In this document: positions 32,784-42,078 of the stretch, piece by piece
How positions within the stretch are numbered: position 1 is the stretch's first letter
How the letters are laid out: each line of letters starts with the position of its first letter
Source of the DNA: Oscillospiraceae bacterium
GTDB taxonomy: Bacteria > Bacillota > Clostridia > Oscillospirales > Oscillospiraceae
Assembly (NCBI GenBank): GCA_009777235.1
Contig: WRMH01000021.1
Coordinates: forward strand, 1 to 44,179
Direction of reading: 5' to 3'
DNA length: 44,179 nucleotides
Notes under the pieces: generated by a model
Databases searched by the model: none
What the model was told of the DNA's origin: nothing
What the model saw: the letters and a program-made list of their open reading frames with translations, nothing else
Made by a program: the position numbers and the translations under genes

Positions 32784-35302
32784 GAAAACCGCTTTTTGAT
32801 CAAAATCATACAGAAAACAACAAGCTGATTGCGCCGATGGCAAAAAGGAGCGGCAAGCTGCACAAAACGGTGATTTTTACCGGGAGCTTTTTGCTTGTGC
32901 TATGCGCCGCCTACTGCACATTTGCCGCGCTCATTTCCGCGTTTGATTTTCCTGTTGACATGAACTTTTTACTCGGCATATGGCTGCCGTGTTCGCTGAT
33001 TGCCACCGCGGTCGTTATGCGCTATCGCGCAAAAGGTTTGCTTGCGCTATGTATACCGCTCGCGATAATAATTTTCTTAAATTATACAGAAATTGCGGAT
33101 GGCGCAAAATGGAGCATACATACTATTTCAAAGCTCTATAACAAATGGACTCCCGTGCCGATTTTATTCAACGATTACGCCGCGCATAAAACAGCGCCAA
33201 CGCTTTTCTTTGCCGCGGCGGGAAGCGTTCTCACGTATCTTCTTGTTTTTGCGATTTCTTTGCGGCGCAGCGTGTTTCTTACAATACTGACGACGCTACC
33301 CATAGCATCCTTGTCATTTGTCCTAATCTCCACAAGACCGGATAATATATATATCTTAGGGCTAATTGCGATATATGTGACCTTGCTCATAAGCGGCGCG
33401 ATTAACCCCGATGACTATATGAAGAGAGCGTTGGCTTTTATACCATCATTTGTGCTGTCCGTTATTTTTATCGGTTTTATCTACCTTGCCGCTCCGCCGG
33501 GTACATATGAAAGGTATGATGTCACAAAAGCCATAGGCTCATATCTGAGAAATATCGTGCAAACCGGACCCGAAGCGCCAAACCCATTGCCGAATATTGA
33601 TTTTGGCGTCTCTTTTGGGTGGCCAAGCAATGCCGGAGGAAATTTGTGGATGTTTGACACAGATGAGGTTTTCATTGCCGATGCGGGAGAAAGGGCAATA
33701 ACAAACCGGCCTCTGATAGAGATAAACGCTTCGCGATCGGGTTCATTCTATCTGCGAGGGTTCTCAATGGGCGGTTTTGATGGAAGATCATGGCAAGCCG
33801 AGCAAAGCGCGTTTCAAACGATGCACGATATATATGATAATGCTCTAAAGGAAATGCCGGCGCTTATCACCTTTGCGTATTATCGCTTACCCTTACGTGA
33901 GGGCAGCCCTCACATACCGACATCTCCCCCCACGGCCGAGATGAGTGTGCGGAAAATACACGATGTTACAAATGTTGAGTATATACCGTATTACTCGGGC
34001 ATACCGGTAATAAATATAGCAAATCTTTTTGATTTTGAAAACGAAGGAAGCCGTCAGCAGGTACAGGAAAGGGAAAGCAACAGACAGTTCTACAACATTG
34101 GAGCTGACGTTCGTGCTCTTTTGCCGGAAACTTTACCGCATATGCCGGAAATCTTGGAAGATCAAATAATACTTAATTTGCCGGAAAATTTGCAAGGGCA
34201 AATGATACTTACCTATAGTGATCTTATATCTAAATACATGCTGCTTGACGAAAAAACCTATAGCGCCACAAACTATCCGTTATCGCAATACTTAAATATG
34301 TACAAAGAAATTGACGCAGGCACGGCATATGCTTTGCGGCAAATGGCGATAGAGGCGGGAATTGACCCAAACGCGGAACGCAGCGTGATTGTTGACGAGG
34401 TGGCGTCACTTATCAGATCGTCGGGCAGATATACCCTGACGCCCGCACAAATCCCCGAGGACGCAGATTTTGCGTTATATTTTCTCCAAACGCTTAAAGA
34501 AGGATATTGCATCCATTTTGCTACGGCGGCAACGCTAATGCTTCGCTCGCTCGACATTCCAGCCCGGTTTACAAGCGGCTTTGCCGCCAACGTATCATTA
34601 GCCGATGTGGGCGAAAACGTCATCCTCACCGATGAAAACGCGCACGCTTGGGTGGAGGTGTTTTATGACGATGTCGGATGGATGTATTTAGAAGTTACGC
34701 CCTCAATAGGCAACGCAGCGATACCTGCGCCGCAGATTCATACGCCGCCGCGACAAATTGAAGAGGTCACGCCGACGCCGTTCCCGTTCCCGTTTCTGTC
34801 GCCGACGCCGTTGCCGGAGGATGGCTCGCCGCCTCCCGGGGGCACAACTCCGGAAATAGACACACCGCCGCAAAACCCGGACGGCAATCAAATGAACGGT
34901 CAAAGCGGTGATGGTGTTGACCCGGGCGATAGGCGTCAGATTTTTTTGCCGGAGTGGTTTGTTAATGTGATTGTTTTCTTAGCGAGCATGGCAGCCATTG
35001 CTTTAGCTATTGTAGCTCACAGACACATACTAAGAGCTATCCGGCAAAAAAGATTTACTCAAAGAAACACAAATGCCGCGGTTATCTGTATGTGGAGGCA
35101 TATTTCAAAAATAAGCAGGCGGGAAACGCTCATACCAACGGATATTGAAGAGCTTGCGCTCAAAGCGCGTTTTAGCGAGCATAGCCTGACAAGCAAGGAG
35201 CGCGAGCATATGCTGCGATATACCAAAAGGCTTGCTTATGATTTATTGCGAAGCCGGGGCGACTTCGGGTGGCTATGGTCAAAATACATATTGGGGCTGT
35301 AA
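32777..35302 (+). CDS. TgpA-like membrane transglutaminase
   Basis: 841 residues. About six membrane helices lie at residues 25-245, then a large extracytoplasmic region. The papain-like transglutaminase core carries EGYCIHFATAATLMLRS (Cys578) and NAHAWVEVFY (His623), with Glu639 in YLEVTPS at the third triad position where Asp is common. A Pro-rich linker (about 660-705) leads to another membrane helix (about 725-750) and a C-terminal cytoplasmic DUF4129-like segment. GGAGG lies 7 bases before the ATG at 32777. Family members crosslink or hydrolyse proteins or peptides outside the membrane and occur with MoxR and DUF58; the substrate is unknown. The Glu in place of Asp is seen in relatives, so it need not mean loss of activity. 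Confidence 0.88.
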   Translation: MVRKPLFDQNHTENNKLIAPMAKRSGKLHKTVIFTGSFLLVLCAAYCTFAALISAFDFPVDMNFLLGIWLPCSLIATAVVMRYRAKGLLALCIPLAIIIFLNYTEIADGAKWSIHTISKLYNKWTPVPILFNDYAAHKTAPTLFFAAAGSVLTYLLVFAISLRRSVFLTILTTLPIASLSFVLISTRPDNIYILGLIAIYVTLLISGAINPDDYMKRALAFIPSFVLSVIFIGFIYLAAPPGTYERYDVTKAIGSYLRNIVQTGPEAPNPLPNIDFGVSFGWPSNAGGNLWMFDTDEVFIADAGERAITNRPLIEINASRSGSFYLRGFSMGGFDGRSWQAEQSAFQTMHDIYDNALKEMPALITFAYYRLPLREGSPHIPTSPPTAEMSVRKIHDVTNVEYIPYYSGIPVINIANLFDFENEGSRQQVQERESNRQFYNIGADVRALLPETLPHMPEILEDQIILNLPENLQGQMILTYSDLISKYMLLDEKTYSATNYPLSQYLNMYKEIDAGTAYALRQMAIEAGIDPNAERSVIVDEVASLIRSSGRYTLTPAQIPEDADFALYFLQTLKEGYCIHFATAATLMLRSLDIPARFTSGFAANVSLADVGENVILTDENAHAWVEVFYDDVGWMYLEVTPSIGNAAIPAPQIHTPPRQIEEVTPTPFPFPFLSPTPLPEDGSPPPGGTTPEIDTPPQNPDGNQMNGQSGDGVDPGDRRQIFLPEWFVNVIVFLASMAAIALAIVAHRHILRAIRQKRFTQRNTNAAVICMWRHISKISRRETLIPTDIEELALKARFSEHSLTSKEREHMLRYTKRLAYDLLRSRGDFGWLWSKYILGL

Positions 35303-35352
35303 TGACGAAATGAGGGTTTTCGGAGGCCGCCGATATATCAAGAGCGGCAAAA

Positions 35353-37425
35353 TCAAGCGCGGTATATCAAAAGCCACACGATTGGATAATACTCCGCAAA
35401 ACTTACGGAAAGAAACCTCAAAAGTACAGGCAGGACATAAACCGCCGCAAAGAAGATATAGGAGACAGTCTGCGTTTTGAGCGGGATAACCAAAACGCCA
35501 AGCGCCAAAAGCATTGCAGACACGAGCCTTACAGCATACATTCGACACAGAACAAACCCTAAGTTTAAATCTAAGCCGCCGCCGGATGCAAGCCAGGGAA
35601 AAGACGCGGCGGGCGCGTCCGTATGCGGTAATCCGAAGATTCTTGCAACCCTCCATAAATCCGGGATATAGACTATACAAAAGATAAGAATACAGACCAT
35701 GCTTGTCAATATGCCTTTTCGCACAGCCAGAGTGCCCCTGCCGCGCACGGTCACGCGGATAAGCCTTTCCATCTCCCACTCGCGGACAGGCAAAACGGCG
35801 AGCACCAGCATTACAACAAGAATCAAAGCGTTCAAAACATCATTTACATATTTGCCATCGCCCAAAAGCTCGGCATATCCGGTTTCGTATACAAGAACGC
35901 CTCCATCAATGCTTTCAAGATATGAGAGTCTGTCTATGACCCGCGCTGTTGCCGCTATTTCCATCTCACTTGCATTGCTTTGAGTCAGGGCATCCAACCT
36001 TGCCAAAGCCCACCGCAGCGGTTCATCTTGGCCTTGTGCAAGCAAAACGGCTCTGTGGTAGGCGGCTTCGTCAGGGTTTACGCGGATTTTCGCGTTGTCA
36101 AACCGCCACACCTGAAAAAGGACAAGCCCCAGAAGAATAAGCACAACCTTTTTTGCCCAGAGCATTTTCCACAGCTCGTGGCTTATGATTTTTGTCGTGT
36201 GACCTTGCAAGACAGCCGGGAGGCTTCGCCGCCGCCCGGCAATAGTCCTGTATGTGCGTATTGCCGGAGAGGAAACCACCGAAACCGCAAAAAGAAGCGC
36301 ATATGCTATGCTGACAACGGCTATCGCGACGCTTAGAATATTGACGGGCTGCCCGAATATATTCAAATTGATGTATGTAACCACGATATTGGCGGGACGG
36401 AGCAAGAAAAAGAGGTTGATGTACTTGAAAATGTTCAACACGGAAAAAGGCGAGATAATCGCGTAAAGCCCCGCGCTTATCGCAAGTATAAAAGCTATCA
36501 CGCTCACGGAAGCGAGAGCGGTTGACGTTTTGACGCAAGAGGCGAAAAAAATCATGGTAAACAATACATATATGGCGAGCTTTGCGATATAGACAAGCAA
36601 AAGCGTCTGAAAAACGCTAATGCCGTATGGCGCGGTTATGAATACAGATTGAATGGGGCGCGACAAATCGCCCAGCCCGTAGTACGTGTGGGCAAAAAAT
36701 ATCTGCGAGATGTATAGCAGCGTGTGTGCAAAAAAGCAAAACAGAAGCAAGGACCAAAGTTTTGCGGCAAAACGCGCGGTGCGGCCTTTTTTCATCGTCC
36801 GAAGCAAAAGTTCCTGAGGTTTCTCGTCGGTAACTACCTTCAAAGACACATACAACAAGCCGATAATGAATAAAACGTCGGTAAAGGGGGATTCCAATAT
36901 CTGTTTGATTCCGGCGTTTTCATCCCACACGGGGACTACTTCCTTTAATTTGGCGTAATCATCGGCGGTTTTGAGAATATTCCTGTTTGTGAAGCTCTCT
37001 TTGTCGGAAAACAGGGGAATTTCAGTCAATGCCCTTGCGTTTTTCGCGACGGATTCAAGATAACTGTCATACCCCGCAATTGCCTCACCCTCGCTGTACA
37101 CATACTGAAAAAGAGCCGCCTCGCCAAATAAGCTATCGGCATACTCGGGCGTCATGCCGCCGGAGAATATGGCATCTCTAAGCGCCGGATGCCGCTCTTT
37201 TAAAGATTCTATTGCTTCGCGCGAGTGGTCAATATCCGATTTAAGAGCAATATAGCTCTTTGGCGAAAACAAAGCATATCCATACTCGTCAGAAAAGCGG
37301 TATTCTTCGTATAGAAGCATAAAGGCCATGTTGCACAAAATCATGCCAAAGCACAGCAGCCACAGAATCTTTGACCGTGCCAGCCGGTATAGCTCTTCTT
37401 TAAATACGTTCAATCGGTTACTCAT
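35353..37425 (-). CDS. ABC-2-type transporter permease, large form
   Basis: About 690 residues from the ATG at 37423-37425, which overlaps the stop of the ATPase gene by 8 bases (coupled translation). An in-frame extension to 37479 would lie inside the ATPase gene and is rejected. A first membrane helix (ILWLLCFGMILCNMAFMLL) is followed by an extracytoplasmic loop of about 150 residues, then a bundle of helices in the middle (about residues 185-385). A second half repeats the plan with a helix, a smaller loop and a C-terminal helix group. This is the two-half layout of ABC-2-like exporters. No substrate can be named. It works with the ATPase encoded just upstream. Confidence 0.8.
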   Translation of the reverse strand: MSNRLNVFKEELYRLARSKILWLLCFGMILCNMAFMLLYEEYRFSDEYGYALFSPKSYIALKSDIDHSREAIESLKERHPALRDAIFSGGMTPEYADSLFGEAALFQYVYSEGEAIAGYDSYLESVAKNARALTEIPLFSDKESFTNRNILKTADDYAKLKEVVPVWDENAGIKQILESPFTDVLFIIGLLYVSLKVVTDEKPQELLLRTMKKGRTARFAAKLWSLLLFCFFAHTLLYISQIFFAHTYYGLGDLSRPIQSVFITAPYGISVFQTLLLVYIAKLAIYVLFTMIFFASCVKTSTALASVSVIAFILAISAGLYAIISPFSVLNIFKYINLFFLLRPANIVVTYINLNIFGQPVNILSVAIAVVSIAYALLFAVSVVSSPAIRTYRTIAGRRRSLPAVLQGHTTKIISHELWKMLWAKKVVLILLGLVLFQVWRFDNAKIRVNPDEAAYHRAVLLAQGQDEPLRWALARLDALTQSNASEMEIAATARVIDRLSYLESIDGGVLVYETGYAELLGDGKYVNDVLNALILVVMLVLAVLPVREWEMERLIRVTVRGRGTLAVRKGILTSMVCILIFCIVYIPDLWRVARIFGLPHTDAPAASFPWLASGGGLDLNLGFVLCRMYAVRLVSAMLLALGVLVIPLKTQTVSYIFFAAVYVLPVLLRFLSVSFAEYYPIVWLLIYRA

Positions 37426-38155
37426 TTTCAAACAAAGCCATATATATATCTTCCAATCCGGGATTTTTGGGAATGTCATACTGCGGACTCAAAACATCGG
37501 CCAAATCAGACCGGGAGCCCATTCCGACAAGCTCCCCGCTTTTCAAAAAAAGCACGTTTTTTGCAATGGTTTCCACATCAGATACGACATGGGTCGCGTA
37601 TATGATGATTTTCGCGCCGGAAACGCTTTCTACCAGATTTCGCATACGCACCCGCTCTTTCGGGTCAAGCCCGGCCGTAGGCTCGTCCAATACCAAGATA
37701 GGAGGATTTCCGAGCAAAGCCTGCGCGATCAGCAACCTCTGCTTCATTCCGCCCGACAATGCCGCGATTTTCGTTTTTTTACTGTCGGGCAGATTCACAC
37801 GCTCAAACAAATCATCAATTTGCCGTTTTGCGTCCTCTTTTGACAGCCCTTTTAGGGAAGCGATGTAGAACATGAAGCGTTGCGCCGTCATGCTTTGGTA
37901 CATTTGCTGCTGTTGCGGCATATAGCCTATGAGCTGCCTAAATTCGGCACCCATTTCCCGCGTGTCTTTTCCGTTGTAAAATATAACGCCGCTGTCGGCC
38001 CGAAGGTTATCCACCAATATATTCATCATCGTTGTCTTGCCCGCACCGTTGGGACCCAAAAGCGCGTAAACACCGTGCTCAAAAGTTGCGCTGACATTTA
38101 TCAAAGCGCGTTTTGAACCGTAGCTTTTACTCAGATTGACAAATTCTAATTTCAA
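37418..38155 (-). CDS. ABC transporter ATP-binding protein
   Basis: 245 residues with a complete nucleotide-binding domain: Walker A LLGPNGAGKTTMMN, Q-loop MPQQQQM, signature LSGGMKQRLLIAQ, Walker B ILVLDEPTAGLD, and switch His in ATHVVSD. It belongs to the group that powers ABC-2 permeases exporting peptides, lipids or antibiotics. The start is TTG (38153-38155), supported by GAGGG 8 bases upstream. It begins 33 bases after the solute-binding-like gene and overlaps the permease gene, so the three are one operon. Confidence 0.93.
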   Translation of the reverse strand: MKLEFVNLSKSYGSKRALINVSATFEHGVYALLGPNGAGKTTMMNILVDNLRADSGVIFYNGKDTREMGAEFRQLIGYMPQQQQMYQSMTAQRFMFYIASLKGLSKEDAKRQIDDLFERVNLPDSKKTKIAALSGGMKQRLLIAQALLGNPPILVLDEPTAGLDPKERVRMRNLVESVSGAKIIIYATHVVSDVETIAKNVLFLKSGELVGMGSRSDLADVLSPQYDIPKNPGLEDIYMALFENE

Positions 38156-38188
38156 AAAAGTGTCCCTCGTAATATATCTTTGCAGTGC

Positions 38189-39775
38189 TCATCTACCGTA
38201 AATCGTATGCCACTCGGCATATTGTCCGTTAATCTCCGAGACCATAGCATCTATGCCCGCGGATTTTAGCTCCGTGTTGAGCTGCGCAAGTATGTTTGCC
38301 CAGTTCGGCTCGTGCCCCGTGAGGATGCCGTGAGTCGGAAGATTACTTATTATCACGACTTCACCGCCCACGTTATAAGTTTCAACAATGGGAGGGAATA
38401 CATAAGCGTCAACAATCTCGACAAGCGCAAGCATAGCCTCCTCATGCCCTCTGTCGTCAAAATAAAATCCGGTGATGGGGCAAACCTGAGCCTGCTCATT
38501 ATATCGATCTAAAACCTCGCCTTTGGCGAGCACATCAGAATGTGACGGCGACGTAAAAGCGTAAAGCCCCGTGCACCATGTCATAAATTGTGGTGCCTGG
38601 CTAAAAACGATGCCGTCTTCGAGACGATAGTCAATATCAGAAACACCGTAGACAAGCAAATCAGCAAGCTCCCTGTCAGATAATAGCAGGGACATTAAGG
38701 TCAATGCCTTTTCAGGGTGTCTTGACGTCTTTGCTATGCCTACAGCGGAACTTTCTGTGAGTATATTAAACTCATCTCCGATCACATAAGACTTGCGCTC
38801 TAAATTTGACATGACATCCCCAGCTCCGCCGCTGCCAATATAGACCATAGCAGAAAGCGGCGGAAGCTCAGGGTCAGGCTCGGGAATTATATATCCGGTT
38901 TCGACAAACTGACGCGCCGTAGCGACATATGTGTTAAAAGCATCGTCCTCAAACAAGTTAAAAGCCTGTCCCTCATAATCTATCGCGACTCCGCCGCCTA
39001 TGTAGTAATACCCAAGATAATTGCATACAGCTTCAAAATGATTTAGCAGCTCAAGACGGTATTCATCTGATTGATTATCCAAGCTATCTAAAAAAGGTAA
39101 TAGCGATGATAAATCTGAGGTAATGCCCTCCGGAACTTCGTCGCCTTTTACTTCCAGTGTAGGAACACGCGCATATATAGGATCTGTCGGAAATCCATAG
39201 ATTTCCCCATTTATCCTCATTGCAGCCCAGCGCTTTTCAGTAAAAGTAAAGGTGTCTTTTAGAGTATCCGGCATGATACTGTCTAAGGGTAATAACAATC
39301 CATTGTGGTAAGCGTTCCTATAGCTGTTGCTTTTTCCATAAACACCGGTAGATATAACTCCCGTAAAAATCAAATCAACTTGATTGTCTCTTTCTATGTA
39401 TGATTGAAGCTCGAACTGATAATCATCCACTCCAAAAGCACCTTCCGGTGAAATGAACCAAAGCACAAAATCCGCGCCCCTTTCCAAGAGAGCGTCGTTA
39501 AAAGCGATAAGCCTTTCGTCCGTAAAACCGACAAGAGCCATTTCCGCAATGAACCAAACAAGCACATCTTTATCGCCATACTTATCTATAAACCACTGCG
39601 GCAACTCAAAGGTGAGCAGGTCTTCATCTGTCGGGTCTGCTGTCGGAGTCGGGTATGCAGGGTCCGGCGTCAACTCTGCCGGATAGGTCGGTCTGATGAT
39701 AAGAAAGACCGACAAGGCTGTGATTGCTGCGGCAACAATTACTACAGATACATATAGCAATATTTTCTTATTCAT
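38189..39775 (-). CDS. Membrane-anchored extracellular solute-binding-like protein
   Basis: 528 residues. An N-terminal membrane segment (residues about 5-27, LLYVSVVIVAAAITALSVFL) lacks a lipobox Cys, so the protein is probably anchored by this helix with a Pro/Thr linker outside. The rest resembles type 1 extracellular solute-binding proteins for carbohydrates: FPTDPIYARVP in the middle, a VGIAKTSRHPEKALTLMSLL helix, and a C-terminal LNTELKSAGIDAMVSEING segment close to those of LipO-like proteins. It precedes an ATPase and an ABC-2-type (export-like) permease rather than sugar-import permeases. This is an unusual pairing and suggests a sensing or resistance role instead of sugar uptake. 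AAGGA lies about 10 bases upstream of the ATG. Confidence 0.75.
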   Translation of the reverse strand: MNKKILLYVSVVIVAAAITALSVFLIIRPTYPAELTPDPAYPTPTADPTDEDLLTFELPQWFIDKYGDKDVLVWFIAEMALVGFTDERLIAFNDALLERGADFVLWFISPEGAFGVDDYQFELQSYIERDNQVDLIFTGVISTGVYGKSNSYRNAYHNGLLLPLDSIMPDTLKDTFTFTEKRWAAMRINGEIYGFPTDPIYARVPTLEVKGDEVPEGITSDLSSLLPFLDSLDNQSDEYRLELLNHFEAVCNYLGYYYIGGGVAIDYEGQAFNLFEDDAFNTYVATARQFVETGYIIPEPDPELPPLSAMVYIGSGGAGDVMSNLERKSYVIGDEFNILTESSAVGIAKTSRHPEKALTLMSLLLSDRELADLLVYGVSDIDYRLEDGIVFSQAPQFMTWCTGLYAFTSPSHSDVLAKGEVLDRYNEQAQVCPITGFYFDDRGHEEAMLALVEIVDAYVFPPIVETYNVGGEVVIISNLPTHGILTGHEPNWANILAQLNTELKSAGIDAMVSEINGQYAEWHTIYGR

Positions 39776-39793
39776 TGTTTTACAATCCTTTTT

Positions 39794-39828
39794 GGCTCAG
39801 AAGATTTGCGTTTATGATCTTCTGAGCC
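39794..39828. other. Perfect 12-bp hairpin in front of the solute-binding-like gene
   Basis: GGCTCAGAAGAT (39794-39805) pairs with ATCTTCTGAGCC (39817-39828) around an 11-base loop. On the minus strand the stem is followed by AAAAAGGA, the ribosome binding site of the next gene, and not by a T run. It is probably a processing or mRNA-stability element inside the operon. Confidence 0.7.
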
Positions 39829-39883
39829 GAAAAGACCAACGCTGTTTGAAATTTACTGCGACTCCGTAGGAGACGCTTCAAAC

Positions 39884-39978
39884 TTATGATATCCTTTCAA
39901 AATGTTTCATTGAGGAGAGACAATAAACAATGCTCTCCTCAATCTGCTTATTTTTGTTATGCGCTCTTTCAATTTCAC
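39884..39978 (-). pseudogene. Internally deleted relic of a second propeller-like gene
   Basis: The first 23 codons (from GTG at 39976-39978: VKLKERITKISRLRRALFIV) closely match the N-terminus of the intact gene at 40517-41839. The sequence then jumps directly to its C-terminus (MKHFERIS-stop, compared with MKHFERVS-stop in the intact copy), out of frame. About 1.2 kb is missing between. The leader with AGGTG-TTTAT is also conserved, so a whole gene was duplicated here and then collapsed. It lies between the small secreted protein gene and the solute-binding-like gene. Confidence 0.85.
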
Positions 39979-40006
39979 TATAATAAACACCTAAAAGGGG
40001 AGAGTC

Positions 40007-40420
40007 TTAATAACCATCAGACACAGTATATGTGAAATGGTTACCCAAGCCTGATGCCGAGCCGCTGTGTATGGAGCTGGCAGCATAACGAACGGTACAC
40101 GCCGGGTTTGAGGCTGATACGGTGACAGAGGCGGTCACTCCTCCCGCAGAAGCACTTTGGGTTAACTGACCGGAACCATAGGATGTAGTGAGCGGATCGC
40201 CGGGCATATAGAAATATACGATAACTGAGACATAGGCGTGACCTCCATACCCTCCGGCAAACCCTGTTGTCGTACTCGCCGTAGAGCCGGACAGAGAGGT
40301 ATAATAATTATTACCGCCTCCAAACGGACCGTTATGTGCGAGTGCGGCGACAGCAAAAAGTATGGAAAGCATGAGGACGGTTGCTGCGATAGTGTAAACG
40401 CGTTTTGAAAACTTTTTCAT
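40007..40420 (-). CDS. Small secreted Gly/Ser-rich protein, unknown function
   Basis: 137 residues. A clear signal peptide (residues 1-28, KRVYTIAATVLMLSILFAV then ALA) would be cut before HNGPFGGGNN, leaving about 108 residues. The mature part is rich in Gly, Ser, Thr and Tyr, has a single Cys, and shows beta-like alternation (GHAYVSVIVYFYMPG, GGVTASVTVSA). It ends in NHFTYTVSDGY. I do not recognise the family. Its size, export and position next to ABC genes would fit a secreted bacteriocin-like or signalling peptide; the similarity is too weak to claim this. It has its own promoter (40476-40504) and a good AAGGAG site. It is the first gene of the minus-strand unit that continues to the ABC permease. 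Confidence 0.8.
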   Translation of the reverse strand: MKKFSKRVYTIAATVLMLSILFAVAALAHNGPFGGGNNYYTSLSGSTASTTTGFAGGYGGHAYVSVIVYFYMPGDPLTTSYGSGQLTQSASAGGVTASVTVSASNPACTVRYAASSIHSGSASGLGNHFTYTVSDGY

Positions 40421-40475
40421 AGTTTTGCTCCTTCTAATGTGTTATTCTGCATAAAATGCTTAGTTGACAATTGTA

Positions 40476-40504
40476 AGTATACACCTAATATTCTGTCCCG
40501 TCAA
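40476..40504 (-). promoter_or_regulatory. Promoter of the small secreted protein/ABC operon
   Basis: On the minus strand, TTGACG (40499-40504), 17 bases, TATACT (40476-40481). The 31-base block from the -35 box is 23/31 identical to the promoter at 41888-41916, including the spacer end AGG-GTAT-CTTA, so both may answer to the same regulator. Confidence 0.75.
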
Positions 40505-40516
40505 GGGGAAACTTTG

Positions 40517-41839
40517 TTATGATACCCTTTCAAAGTGTTTCATTGCGGCGTTGCCCTGCAGGAAATCGTCAAGACTCATCCAGCAGTAAGGAATATACCC
40601 TGACGCGTTTGACTCAGTATCAAAGAATATCAGCTTGCCAGCAACTCTTGTAAAGGGACTATTGTAATCGCCAAAAGAATCAATCTCAATTGTTTCCCCG
40701 CTTACAAAGTTATATGCTGTATGGCGCTCGACATGAACTCCCGAGTTTTCATATTTGCTGAAAATCAGCCACTGTCCATGCCAATATCTATAGCTATAAG
40801 TGCCCACGGAATCATAGTCAAATGATTTTGAGGTTATTGGCTGAGAGGTGTGTGCGTCATATGAACTTATGGTGATAAGGTAGGGAGAACCGGAGTATAC
40901 GACATGCGCCACAAACCCGTCGGCATAATGAAAATAATGAAAGTCGTCAGGGTTTTCAAGGCGCGCATCATGGAACTTGCCGTTTCCCCACGGCTGTTCA
41001 CTTCCGTCTGTCAAGTCAGCCTCCCACAATGTAATGCGCCCTTTCTTAAACCACTCTTGATTAAAGACAGACCAGTCGTCTTGGCTAACGTCAAAGTCTA
41101 ACTGTTCTTCGGAGTGGTAAACAGTGTAATAAAACTTGCCATTGCCGTATCCGGCAAACTGCAATTCCAAATTATACCCGCTCTTTTCGGGGAGCATATA
41201 CAAGCTCCCGGTTGAAATATCTATGCAGGCAAATGTTTTTGCCCCACGCCTCTTGTTGCCGTCAGCTATGTCCTCATTTTCCTCGATATATTTGTCTAAG
41301 ATAATCAAGATTTTCCCGCCCATGATATAAGTGTCATAACACCATTCGTAACCGTCAAGGGATGCAAGCCTGCGCTCCCCTGAACCGTCTATGTTCATGC
41401 TATAAACCTCGACGGTATACTTATGATCAGAAAGACGGTCATAAACCGTTCTTATGAAGTACAGCTTGCCCTCGTATAAGTTAAACTTTTCCGCGCCAAT
41501 CATTGATTGATCATTTCTCAAATAATATGCCACGCAGGATAGATTATCGTGCGGGCACTCGGGCTTAGAGCAAAAGGGAATCTCCATAGACGTTTCAAAA
41601 TCGCAGTACCACAAATACGGCTCTCGCTGCACATAAAGTATCCCCTGCTGGGAAAACCCTCCAAAATCACTTGCGGAGGATATTTCAGAGGGGTTTTCAG
41701 AAAAGTGAGAGGGCGTCGTGTCGCGGTTATACAGAAAGAGAAAAAAGGCAGCTAAAATGCCCAAGACTACCAGAGGAGAGACAATAAACAACGCCCTCCT
41801 CAAGCTGCTCCTTTTTGCTATGCGCTCTTTCAATTTCAT
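40517..41839 (-). CDS. Membrane-anchored propeller-like extracellular protein with Cys/His motif
   Basis: 440 residues from the ATG at 41837-41839; AGGTG lies about 6 bases upstream, and an in-frame GTG at 41848 would overlap that site. A membrane helix (residues about 15-40, RALFIVSPLVVLGILAAFFL) is followed by an extracellular region of repeated short blade-like units (KLYFIRTVYDR, VEVYSMNIDGSGERRL, GKFYYTVYH), consistent with a DUF5050-type beta-propeller. Near residue 90 is PFCSKPECPHDNLSC, a Cys/His cluster that could bind a metal; similar clusters occur in many clostridial anchored proteins near ABC transporters. Function unknown. It has its own promoter and lies upstream of the secreted protein/ABC unit. 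A deleted relic of a second copy lies at 39884-39978. Confidence 0.8.
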   Translation of the reverse strand: MKLKERIAKRSSLRRALFIVSPLVVLGILAAFFLFLYNRDTTPSHFSENPSEISSASDFGGFSQQGILYVQREPYLWYCDFETSMEIPFCSKPECPHDNLSCVAYYLRNDQSMIGAEKFNLYEGKLYFIRTVYDRLSDHKYTVEVYSMNIDGSGERRLASLDGYEWCYDTYIMGGKILIILDKYIEENEDIADGNKRRGAKTFACIDISTGSLYMLPEKSGYNLELQFAGYGNGKFYYTVYHSEEQLDFDVSQDDWSVFNQEWFKKGRITLWEADLTDGSEQPWGNGKFHDARLENPDDFHYFHYADGFVAHVVYSGSPYLITISSYDAHTSQPITSKSFDYDSVGTYSYRYWHGQWLIFSKYENSGVHVERHTAYNFVSGETIEIDSFGDYNSPFTRVAGKLIFFDTESNASGYIPYCWMSLDDFLQGNAAMKHFERVS

Positions 41840-41887
41840 TATAAACACCTAAATAAAGCTCACCGAATGGTCTCAAACACCGCACTA

Positions 41888-41916
41888 AGCATACGCCTTA
41901 TTTGCAGCCCTGTCAA
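41888..41916 (-). promoter_or_regulatory. Promoter of the propeller-like gene
   Basis: On the minus strand, TTGACA (41911-41916), 17 bases, TATGCT (41888-41893). Confidence 0.75.
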
Positions 41917-41973
41917 GGACAGAAAAAGCGAAAAGCAGCAGCTTGAAACCATCCTATATGGCTGATAGCGCAT

Positions 41974-42002
41974 TTGACAATAACAATGCAAAATGCTACA
42001 AT
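41974..42002 (+). promoter_or_regulatory. Promoter of the divergent Cys/His-rich protein/permease operon
   Basis: TTGACA (41974-41979), 17 bases, TACAAT (41997-42002). Its -35 box is only 57 bases from that of the divergent promoter, room for one shared regulator. Confidence 0.8.
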
Positions 42003-42078
42003 CAGAGCGCAAGGGGGCACAAAAATCAACAAAATCACAAAGAAGCAAAAAAAATAGTGAAAGGAGGTATGACCAGGG

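Noticed and set aside
34640-34700. Transglutaminase thought inactive because Glu639 replaces the usual Asp
   Set aside because: Cys578 and His623 are intact, and Glu at this position occurs in related proteins, so inactivity is not supported.
40007-40420. Small secreted protein as a lactococcin 972-type bacteriocin
   Set aside because: Size, export and neighbours would fit, but the Trp/Tyr/His pattern of that family is not clearly present.
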